Shown piece after piece: positions 56,954 to 64,000 of a stretch of DNA of 64,000 bases. The stretch's first letter is position 1, and every line of letters begins with the position of its first letter. A model generated the notes under the pieces. It ran no database searches and was not told the DNA's origin. It saw only the letters and a list, made by a program, of their open reading frames with translations. Source of the stretch: Archivesica marissinica (Eukaryota > Mollusca > Bivalvia > Venerida > Vesicomyidae); the NCBI GenBank assembly GCA_014843695.1, contig CM026391.1, positions 17,399,263 through 17,463,262 on the forward strand. The letters are read 5' to 3'. The position numbers were made by a program, and so were the translations under genes.

Positions 56954-57079
56954 ATTACATCAACTTTGTGTATTACTTTTCATCATGTGACCATTTTATT
57001 GGGAATCTGGGTGGGGAATTCCAAGTTACTATTTCCTATGCTAATTTGTGCATTGAAACTCCTGTACTTTTTTAATTTC

Positions 57080-57310
57080 CCGTTTATACAAATTAATTTT
57101 AGCTTGATTGCGAAACATGTTCTTACAACTTATACTAATCACTCTCGAGACCTCATTCCTGATGGAATCCATCGCCATGAAGGATTGAGAAGAGGCAACG
57201 TGGAATTTAATTGCCTTGCCTAAGGGCACAATCGTAACGGCTCCAGCAGCCTCGAACTCCGGACCTTTCACACCTGATGCGCATGCGCTATCACAACTTC
57301 CACATTATTT
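57080..57310 (-). mobile_element. SINE S2, longest copy, minus strand
   Basis: On the minus strand: GTGATAGCGCATGCGCATCA, GGTCCGGAGTTCGAGGCTGC (B-box-like GAGTTCGAGGC), GTTACGATTGTGCCCTTAGG, CAAGGCAATTAAATTCCACG, GATGGATTCCATCAGGAATG, GAGTGATTAGTATAAGTTGT, TTTCGCAATCAAGC. The head is probably tRNA-derived but decayed. The 3' quarter equals that of S1. Confidence 0.7.
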
Positions 57311-57479
57311 CCCGTGTTGGGAGGTGTGGATCATTGGAAGGGTGTGAACTAGGCCTGACCTTCTCATGAGTGACAGTTTCTGTGATGAAGGATCTTTGTC
57401 TCTATTGATACATCAGCAGGGCTAAGACACAAGATACTCTTGTACATATACATTATCTAGTCAATTTTCTCCATTACAG

Positions 57480-57684
57480 TCTAATGCTGGCCAGTTTTAC
57501 CAGGCCTTGAACCTGGAGGATGGGGGTTTATGGTCTAACTTTGCCCGTAGCAGCCAGTGTGAGCAGGAGATCCCGTCGGTTGCAGAGAAGAAGATGTCCC
57601 TGTTTCAGCAAGTGTTGCTGGTGCAGGCCATTAGGCCGGACAGGCTACAGAGTGCTATGGGACTATTTGCTTGTAGAGCACTAG
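57480..57684 (+). CDS. DYNC2H1: DYNC2H1 exon e9 (AAA6)
   Basis: A 205-bp exon, phase 0 in and phase 1 out, CTCCATTACAG|TCTAAT to GCACTAG|GTAGGA: SNAGQFYQALNLEDGGLWSN, FARSSQCEQEIPSVAEKKMS, LFQQVLLVQAIRPDRLQSAM, GLFACRAL(G). LFQ..L..QA.RPDRL..A. is the strongly conserved dynein block preceding the AAA6 P-loop-like segment. The split Gly is completed by GT of e10. No anomalies. Confidence 0.95.
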
Positions 57685-58116
57685 GTAGGACGTGTGATAG
57701 GTCGAGAATAAACATGTAACCATGTTAAACAATATGCGCTCTCATACTGTACTTTCACTAATCTGCCAGACTATATCTCTAGTTGACCCATGATAGACCC
57801 AGGGCTTATTCTAGGGGGCAACTTGGGCGAAATAGTCGCCCCTAGGGACCCTGACTTCTCCCTGTAAAAATATTTTTTATTCTCATACTTTTTTTTTTAC
57901 AATTTTCATACACAATTTTGTATAGTAACATACACTGGCCCAATATAAAGCACTCCATCCATTCAAATGTTGTATTTAATGGTCATATTGTGTATTTTAA
58001 CCATATTTTGTTGATATTAATTAAAGAACATATATATCTAAAAACAAGAACAATAGTCGTAGCCAATTAAAATTAAGCTAACTTTTGTTAACTAATGTTT
58101 AAAAATCTATAAAATA
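57685..58116. other. Intronic sequence, no gene seen
   Basis: AT-rich intron with a T-rich run near 57890 and a small hairpin around CTAGGGGGCAAC / GTCGCCCCTAG (about 57813-57845). Confidence 0.6.
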
Positions 58117-58356
58117 ATGCTAATATGTGTATACTCAATACAACAATCTGTGTATACTCAATACAACAATCTGTGTATACTCAATACAACAATCTGTGTA
58201 TACTCAATACAACAATCTGTGTATACTCAATACAACAATCTGTGTATACTCAATACAACAATCTGTGTATACTCAATACAACAATCTGTGTATACTCAAT
58301 ACAACAATCTGTGTATACTCAATACAACAATCTGTGTATACTCAATACAACAATCT
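58117..58356. repeat. 23-bp array A, about 10 copies
   Basis: Very homogeneous unit TGTGTATACTCAATACAACA then ATC. 23 bp, so the three frames cycle, giving overlapping open frames that are not genes. Confidence 0.97.
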
Positions 58357-58866
58357 GCAAATCTCGTAGCATGGGAGGTGCAAATCTCGTAGCATGGGAG
58401 GTGCAAATCTCGTAGCATGGGAGGTGCAAATCTCGTAGCATGGGAGGTGCAAATCTCGTAGCATGGGAGATGTAAATCTCGTAGCATGGGAGATGTAAAT
58501 CTCGTAGCATGGGAGATGTAAATCTCGTAGCATGGGAGACGTAAATCTCGTAACATGGGAGGTGTAAATCTCGTAACATGGGAGATGTAAATCTCGTAGC
58601 ATGGGAGGTGCAAATCTCGTAACAAAGGAGATGTAAATCTCGTAGCATGGGAGGTGCAAATCTTGTAATGCGGGAGGTGCAAATCATGTAACGTGGGAGG
58701 TGTAAATCTCGTAACATGGGAGGTGTAAACCACAACATGGGAGGTGTAAATCTCATAACATGGGAGATGTAAATCTCGTAGCATGGGAGATGTAAATCTC
58801 GTAACATGGGAGGTGTAAATATCATAACATGGGAGATGTAAATCTTGCAGCATGGAAGATGTAAGT
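58357..58866. repeat. 23-bp array B, about 22 copies
   Basis: Directly abuts array A with the same period but a different unit, AAATCTCGTAGCATGGGAGG followed by TGC or TGT. The left end is homogeneous and the right end is diverged (CATAACATGGG, CTTGTAATGCGGG). Long minus-strand frames of HLPCYEIYTS type are repeat artefacts. Confidence 0.97.
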
Positions 58867-58953
58867 CACATAACCTCTGCTCTCAGCTTAGAATAAGTAC
58901 ACACCATTGTGTACAACATACATCTAACGTATATTAATTGCATGTTGTTACAG

Positions 58954-59117
58954 GTATGCAAGAGTTATCTCCCCCATCTGTTAACTTGAAGAAGATGTTT
59001 GAGCACGAGACTCTACCTGAGGAGCCAATACTGATAGTGATCTCCCCTGGAGCCGATCCGTCACAGGAGTTACAGGAACTTGCTGACGAGGTTGTCGGGC
59101 ATGAGCGATACCACCAG
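58954..59117 (+). CDS. DYNC2H1: DYNC2H1 exon e10 (AAA6 P-loop-like segment)
   Basis: A 164-bp exon, phase 1 in and phase 0 out, TTGTTACAG|GTATGC to CACCAG|GTGAAC: (G)MQELSPPSVNLKKMFEHET, LPEEPILIVISPGADPSQEL, QELADEVVGHERYHQ. PILIVISPGADPSQELQEL corresponds to the degenerate nucleotide-binding loop of AAA6 in dynein heavy chains (P..F..SPG.DP...L). Intact. SINE S2 sequence begins about 30 bp after the donor. Confidence 0.96.
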
Positions 59118-59146
59118 GTGAACTGAAGTTTAAGTATTTGTTCTAT

Positions 59147-59293
59147 TAGGCAAGGCATTTAAATTCCACATTGCCTTAATCTCTCTCTCCCTCGTGGCGA
59201 TGGATTCCATCAGGAATGAGATCTCGAGAGTGATTAATATAAGTTGTAAGAACTTGTTTCGCAATCGAGCTCAAATTTGTATAAACTAAGCTC
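59147..59293 (+). mobile_element. SINE S2, partial, plus strand
   Basis: GGCAAGGCATTTAAATTCCA, CTCCCTCGTGGCGATGGATT, CCATCAGGAATGAGATCTCG, AGAGTGATTAATATAAGTTG, TTTCGCAATCGAGCTC and TTTGTATAAACTA. The head is lost. Confidence 0.75.
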
Positions 59294-59339
59294 GATGTTC
59301 TAGCCCCATTTAGCTAATGTATCTATTGATTAAATCATT

Positions 59340-59851
59340 AGTTGGTCCGAGGTCAATGTTGCAGGGATCTGGGTTGGTCCGAGGTCAATGTTGCAGGGAT
59401 CTGGGTTGGTCCGAGGTCAATGTTGCAGGGATCTGGGTTGGTCCGAGGTCAAGGTTGCAGGGATCTGGGTTGGTCCGAGGTCAATGTTGCAGGGATCTGG
59501 GTTGGTCCGAGGTCAATGTTGCAGGGATCTGGGTTGGTCCGAGGTCAATGTTGCAGGGATCTGGGTTGGTCCGAGGTCAAGGTTGCAGGGATCTGGGTTG
59601 GTCCGAGGTCAATGTTGCAGGGATCTGGGTTGGTCCGAGGTCAATGTTGCAGGGATCTGGGTTGGTCCGAGGTCAAGGTTGCAGGGATCTGGGTTGGTCC
59701 GAGGTCAAGGTTGCAGGGATCTGGGTTGGTCCGAGGTCAAGGTTGCAGGGATCTGGGTTGGTCCGAGGTCAAGGTTGCAGGGATCTGGATTGGTCCGAGG
59801 TCAAGGTTGCAGGGATCTGGGTTGGTCCGAGGTCAAGGTTGCAGGGATCTT
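59340..59851. repeat. 32-bp minisatellite, 16 copies
   Basis: Unit TTGGTCCGAGGTCAATGTTG then CAGGGATCTGGG, exactly 32 bp. AATGTTG changes to AAGGTTG in some units, and the AAGG form dominates the right half. Very low divergence, so recently expanded. TTGCAG|GG in each unit looks like a weak acceptor but lacks a pyrimidine tract. Confidence 0.97.
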
Positions 59852-59965
59852 TGTTTAAAAACATTTTCTGCTCAATAGCTTATCAAACATTTATTACATT
59901 TCATAGGACATTGAAAGGAACGGAACATTCATCATAGCACTCCAGTTTCTAAGGAGACATCTGGC

Positions 59966-60099
59966 CCCGAGGTTATAAAACTTTTCTCAGATCTCAAGCT
60001 CAAGTGATCTGATTGGAGTCTGAGTGTTACTGTTAGCTGAATCGACCCAGACGCCTGAGACTGAGTTTTGAGATTGGAGAAAAGTTTTATAACCTCAAG
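59966..60099. mobile_element. Foldback MITE, copy 1
   Basis: The left arm GAGGTTATAAAACTTTTCTC pairs with the right arm GAGAAAAGTTTTATAACCTC. The inner arms (AGATCTCAA / TTGAGATT) extend the stem. About 134 bp, no coding capacity. Confidence 0.8.
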
Positions 60100-60141
60100 G
60101 CCTGTTTCTCAAAGCAAGATACTTTCATAGAGCAGTACAGT

Positions 60142-60657
60142 GCATACTCGCCTATAAGACAATCTAGACTGTAAGATACCCCCAACTTTGGTCTTAAATC
60201 AGTGGTATTTTGCATAGATCTGTGTATAAGACGGGTTGAGAAAATGGAAACCACTAGGAAGTAAAGACCAAACAAATTAAACACAAACAATTATTGCAAA
60301 TAATAAAAACTACTGATGCACTACACTAAAATGTATTGACAAGTTCAGTTTACAGACAGAGCTATGAAAGTCAATGCTTGGAGGCCTGGAGGTTATAAAA
60401 CTTTTCTCCAATCTCAAAACTCAGTCAGTCTCAATCAACTGATTGGTTCACATGACAGTAACACTCAGAATCAACCAATCAGATCTCTTGAGTTTGAGAT
60501 CTGAGAAAAGTTTTATAACCTCGGACAGTAACACTCAGAATCAACCAATCAGATTTCTTGAGTTTGAGATCTGAGAAAAGTGTTATAACCTCGGGGCCAG
60601 GTCATCAATTATTGAGTGGGAACAAAACAAATCCTGTCTTATAGGTGAGTAAGTATG
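60142..60657. mobile_element. Inverted-repeat DNA element containing a second foldback MITE
   Basis: The left end GCATACTCGCCTATAAGAC (60142) is matched by the right end GTCTTATAGGTGAGTAAGTA (60636). Within it, GAGGTTATAAAACTTTTCTC (60389) pairs with GAGAAAAGTTTTATAACCTC (ending 60522). The last 70 bp of that MITE are duplicated directly (60523-60592, with GTGTTATAACC). So the MITE is nested and partly duplicated. Family of the outer element not assigned. Confidence 0.65.
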
Positions 60658-60759
60658 GTATTCAATTTTGATTCCAAAAATTTATTTAATTTAGACATTT
60701 GCAAACTATATACAGTTCAGTTAAATGACGTGCTACATTTGTGAAACATATACCGGTAG

Positions 60760-60975
60760 TCTCATCACTGATGGTCACGGGTTCAAGCCCAGTTCAGGCC
60801 GTGTCTCATTTATATGAAAATGTTGGCAGTTTCTTATGGAGGTTGGTGCACCCAAGTACTGGTTAACCGATGTAGCCTGCCCAGGAAAGGTGTTGCTAGG
60901 TATACTGCCTGCTGGCGATATAGCCCAAAATGGTGCTGATGCAGGCATAAAACCCGAACTAACAAACAATATACC
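60760..60975 (+). mobile_element. SINE S5, 5'-truncated, just upstream of e11
   Basis: It starts at CTCATCACTGATGGTCACGG, B box GGTTCAAGCCC, then GTGTCTCATTTATATGAAAA, GTGCACCCAAGTACTGGTTA, GCCTGCCCAGGAAAGGTGTT, ending AAACCCGAACTAACAAACAA. Only about 35 bp separate its end from the e11 acceptor, so the branch-point region lies at or inside its edge. Confidence 0.88.
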
Positions 60976-61009
60976 GATAGTTATCATCAGACTGCTTGTA
61001 TTGTCGCAG

Positions 61010-61135
61010 GTTGCTATGGGTCAAGGACAGTCGGATATCGCTATGCAGTTGTTACGAGAATGTTCTCAGAATGGTGACTGGCTCTGTTTAAAGAACCTAC
61101 ATCTTGTTACTGCCTGGTTACCGGCTTTGGAAAAG
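61010..61135 (+). CDS. DYNC2H1: DYNC2H1 exon e11 (after AAA6)
   Basis: A 126-bp exon, phase 0/0, TATTGTCGCAG|GTTGCT to GAAAAG|GTAAGA: VAMGQGQSDIAMQLLRECSQ, NGDWLCLKNLHLVTAWLPAL, EK. The MGQGQ...A......... G.W..L.N.HL...WL..LEK motif is conserved in all dynein heavy chains. The acceptor pyrimidine tract is short, and a truncated SINE lies immediately upstream. Confidence 0.95.
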
Positions 61136-61344
61136 GTAAGAAAACAGTTTGCTCTATGGTAAGCCAATCAATGGCAGAATTTGGTGAGTTATCTTCCCAA
61201 ATGATCGAGAAGAGGGCGCTGCAAGCAAATAGGTCCTTCATGCGGATTACTTTTGGATTTATTATTGTAACGATGGAGCTGTCATTGTTAATTACTCAAG
61301 CTGTCGACATATTTATCATGCCTGAAGCGACGTGTGTTCATGAT

Positions 61345-61416
<72 letters not shown>

Positions 61417-61417
61417 T
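61345..61417. repeat. (ATC)n microsatellite
   Basis: About 24 uninterrupted ATC/CAT triplets. Likely length-polymorphic. Confidence 0.98.
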
Positions 61418-62030
61418 CTTGTGATTGCCTTACTTTGTCAAGTGTATGCTCACAATATGATATAATTCAATTGGTTTTGCGTGCATGCTTAAAATCAGTT
61501 TGTTAAAGAACACTTATAACTTAACCAAACTAGTACTAAACACAGTCCTAACCCTTTATTTACACTCCATTTAAGGAATGAATCGCGGGTTGATAGTTTC
61601 CATCGGGGCCGAAGGCATCCACGCTAACTTTAAGCATGCCCAATGTAGTTCATACCCCGATGGAAATTATTTACCCGCGATTCAGTACTTATATTTATAT
61701 TAATTATTCTTTTCAATGGCACAAAGGAAATATAGCACGCATTGCATTTAAAAATGATTTTAGTTCAGATTTGCAACTTACCGTGTGTAAGAACAGGTAA
61801 ATAGATCATCCTTGGAACAGCGTAAACTATAAGACACGCCTATGCTCGCGACGAACGCTGCCTCACACAGAGATTGCGCATGTCCGTAACTTCGAGTGCG
61901 CATGTCGGCTGCATATCATTAGTTGGAAACCCTCGGTACGAAATTGTATGCAATCGGCGCACATGCGTTCATCGAAGGAAATGCAATAGCGATGTAAATA
62001 TTGTGAAGTGATTAACCTGTTGTATTTCAG
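61418..62030. other. Intronic sequence with a 107-bp palindromic element
   Basis: Mostly featureless. At 61577-61684 TGAATCGCGGG, then GATAGTTTCCATCGGGG, pair with CCCCGATGGAAATTA, then ACCCGCGATTCA, forming a foldback MITE-like structure with a loop of about 45 bp. The acceptor TGTATTTCAG precedes e12. Confidence 0.65.
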
Positions 62031-62141
62031 GAGATCAACACGTTGAAGCCTCACAAGGATTTCCGACTATGGATGACGGCAGAAGTACATCCCAAGTTCC
62101 CCACTATCCTCCTACAATCCAGCTTGAAAATTACTTACGAG
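62031..62141 (+). CDS. DYNC2H1: DYNC2H1 exon e12 (post-AAA6)
   Basis: A 111-bp exon, phase 0/0, GTATTTCAG|GAGATC to TACGAG|GTCAGT: EINTLKPHKDFRLWMTAEVH followed by PKFPTILLQSSLKITYE. FRLW.T...HP.FP...LQ...K.T.E is the dynein signature following the GDWL..KNLHL block. Intact, joined in phase to e11 and e13. A 20-bp array begins about 75 bp after the donor. Confidence 0.95.
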
Positions 62142-62214
62142 GTCAGTTCTCTACCTATCTGTTATAACTGTATACATGTACACGTGAAGTATCACCCTTC
62201 AAGGGTGGTGGCGG

Positions 62215-63420
62215 ACTGTCCACCATAAGAGATGATAAGAGAAGAATGAACTTCATGAGAGGAGACTGACCCCCATGAGAAGAGGCTGTCCCCCATGAGA
62301 GGAGGCTGTCCCCCATGAGAGGAGGCTGTCCCCCATGAGAAGAGGATGTCCCCCATGAGAGGAGACTGACCCCCATGAGAGGAGGCTGTTCCCCATAAGA
62401 GAAGGATGTCCCCCATGAGAGGAGGTTGTCCCCCATGAGAGGAGGCTGTCCCCCATGAGAGGAGGTTGTCCCCCATGAGAGGAGGCTGTCCCCCATAAGA
62501 GGAGGATGTCCCCATGAGAGGAGGATGTCCCCCATGAGAGGAGGCTGCCCACCATGAGAGGAGGCTGTCCCCCATGAGAGGAGGCTGTCCCCCATGAGAG
62601 GAGGCTGTCCCCCATAAGAGGAGACTGTCCTCAATGAGAAGTGACTGTCTTTCATGAGAGGAGACTGGCCCCCATGAGAGGAGGCTGTCCTCAATGAGAG
62701 GTGACTGTCTTCCATGAGAGGAGACTGGCCCCCATGAGAGGAGACTGTCCTCAATGAGAGGTGACTGGCCCCCATGAGAGGAGGCTGTCCCCCATGAGAG
62801 GAGGCTGTCCCCCATGAGAGGAGACTGTCCACCATGAGAGGAGACTGTCCCCATGAGAGGAGGCTGTCCCCCATGAGAGGAGACTGTCCACCATGAGAGG
62901 AGGCTGAGAGGAGGCTGTCCCCATGAGAGGAGGCCATGAGAGGAGGACCCCCATGAGAGGAGGCTGTCCCCCATGAGAGGAGGCTGTCCCCCATGAGAGG
63001 AGGCTGCCCACCATGAGAGGAGACTCCCCATGAGAGGAGGCTGTCCCCCATGAGAGGAGGCTGTCCCCCATGAGAGGAGACTGTCCACCATGAGACGAGG
63101 CTTGTCCACCATGAGAGGAGACTGTCCCCCATGAGAGGAGGCTGTCCCCCATGAGAGGAGACTGTCCACCATGAGAGGAGACTGTCCCCCATGAGAGGAT
63201 AATGTCCCCCATGAGAGGAGACTGTCCACCATGAGAGGAGACTGTCCCCCATGAGAGGAGACTGTCCCCCATGAGAGGAGACTGGTCTTCAATGAGAGGA
63301 GACTGGTCCCCATGAGAGTAGTTTCCCCATGAGAGGAGGCTGGCCCCGTGAAAGGAGACTGGTCCCCATGAGAGTAGTTTCCCTATGAGAGGAAACTGTC
63401 CCCCAATGGCCATGAGAGGT
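62215..63420. repeat. 20-bp minisatellite, about 60 copies
   Basis: Unit CCCCCATGAGAGGAGGCTGT (20 bp) with variants GAGACTGTCCACC, GGTGACTGTCTTC and AATGAGAG. Small indels cluster at 62880-63050 and after 63290. Minus-strand frames of more than 360 codons (SSHGGQPPLMGDSLLSWG-type) are artefacts: two of them overlap in different frames with equal length. Confidence 0.97.
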
Positions 63421-63572
63421 ACACATCTGGGTCAAGTCTCATTGCGTGAGTGACCTTCATAAACTGGGTAGTAAGAATGAATAAAAGCATTGTGGTGTAA
63501 CATAAACTTTATGCGAAATATATCAACCAAAAGACATTACTGTCATTTACATGAATGAAATGTACTTTTCAG

Positions 63573-63728
63573 GCTCCACCTGGTGTAAAGAGAAATCTGT
63601 TTAGAACGTACGAGTCCTGGTCGCCAGAGTATGTATCAAAGGGAGGTAACATAGTGAGGTCGCAGGCATTGTTTGCACTGTCATGGTTCCATGCCGTGCT
63701 ACAAGAGAGAAGAATGTATATACCACAA
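63573..63728 (+). CDS. DYNC2H1: DYNC2H1 exon e13 (C-terminal region)
   Basis: A 156-bp exon, phase 0/0, CTTTTCAG|GCTCCA to CCACAA|GTAGGT: APPGVKRNLFRTYESWSPEY, VSKGGNIVRSQALFALSWFH, AVLQERRMYIPQ. PPG.K.NL.RTYE.W and LF.L.WFHA..QERR.Y.P. belong to the start of the dynein C-terminal region. The following conserved GW motif is not in the window, so the gene continues beyond 64000. Confidence 0.95.
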
Positions 63729-63822
63729 GTAGGTCATATTACAACATTAATGTAAGAAACGTATCTTTCTCAGATTAGCCCTCTATTTATTTATTTGTGA
63801 TTCTTTTAACATTCACCGCCCA

Positions 63823-64000
63823 GTCCGCCTCCGTGGTCGAGTGGTTAAGGTCGCTGACTTGTATACCACTGTAACCTATCATCACTGATGGTCACGGGTT
63901 CGAGCCCCGCTCAGACCGTGTCTCATTTATATAAAAAGTGGGCAGTTTCTTACGGAGGTTGGTGCACCCAAGTACTGGTTAACCGCTGGAGCCTGCCCAG
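63823..64000 (+). mobile_element. SINE S5, cut by window edge
   Basis: Head GCCTCCGTGGTCGAGTGGTT, A box TGGTCGAGTGG, B box GGTTCGAGCCC (about 63898), GTGTCTCATTTATATAAAAA, GTGCACCCAAGTACTGGTTA, CTGGAGCCTGCCCAG at the edge. Very close to the copy at 21188. Confidence 0.9.

Noticed and set aside
59317..59937. Open frame of 206 codons with GWSEV-type repeats
   Set aside because: Lies in the 32-bp array, with three overlapping equivalents in other frames.
62155..63413. Minus-strand open frames of 365 and 373 codons
   Set aside because: Products of the 20-bp array; two different frames are equally long and repeat the same residues. The real coding exons here are on the + strand.

Overview
Eukaryotic (animal) genomic DNA. 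The only cellular protein gene I can support is the distal part of a cytoplasmic dynein-2 heavy chain (DYNC2H1), the motor of retrograde intraflagellar transport in cilia. Thirteen different coding exons, all on the + strand, are named e1-e13 here in protein order. With perfect phase matching they join into about 689 residues covering AAA5, the AAA5-AAA6 linker, AAA6 and the start of the C-terminal region. Everything else is intron, filled by tandem arrays, tRNA-derived SINEs, inverted-repeat DNA elements and one 5'-truncated CR1/L2-like LINE. The repeat style and exon sequences suggest a lophotrochozoan, most likely a mollusc and perhaps a bivalve; this is inference and no species can be named.

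Layout. Contig 1 (1-38127): 21-bp satellite, an intron full of TIR elements, the LINE (8993-12120), e2 (14459), e3 (17006), e4 (17978), e5 (20375), e6 (21915), a 14.8-kb array of an 82-bp unit, then e7 (36974) and the start of a 58-bp array. A 1000-N gap follows (38128-39127). Contig 2 (39128-50770): 31-bp and 44-bp arrays, e1 (41232), and then a second copy of the 21-bp satellite and of the 3.1-9.0 kb segment without the LINE. A second 1000-N gap follows (50771-51770). Contig 3 (51771-64000): the end of the 82-bp array, a second copy of e7 (52313), the 58/72-bp array, and e8-e13.

The order is inconsistent with the protein. e1 must precede e2 but lies after e7, and e7 occurs twice. The simplest reading is that contig 2 is misplaced, overlaps the start of contig 1, and represents another haplotype. 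Contig 3 overlaps the end of contig 1. The apparent segmental duplication is therefore probably an assembly product, although it usefully exposes a filled/empty site for the LINE and a 1.8-kb indel.

The most unusual observation is that several tandem arrays are built from this gene's own exon-intron boundaries. The e4 3' end plus donor is repeated 13 times (59 bp), the e5 acceptor three times (44 bp), the e5 donor twice (30 bp, in frame) and the e7 acceptor about 180 times (82 bp). The e8 donor region is repeated about eleven times (36-41 bp), and a ghost of e6 lies just behind e6. In each case the copies lie on the intron side and leave one complete exon intact, giving long trains of decoy splice sites inside a conserved ciliary gene.
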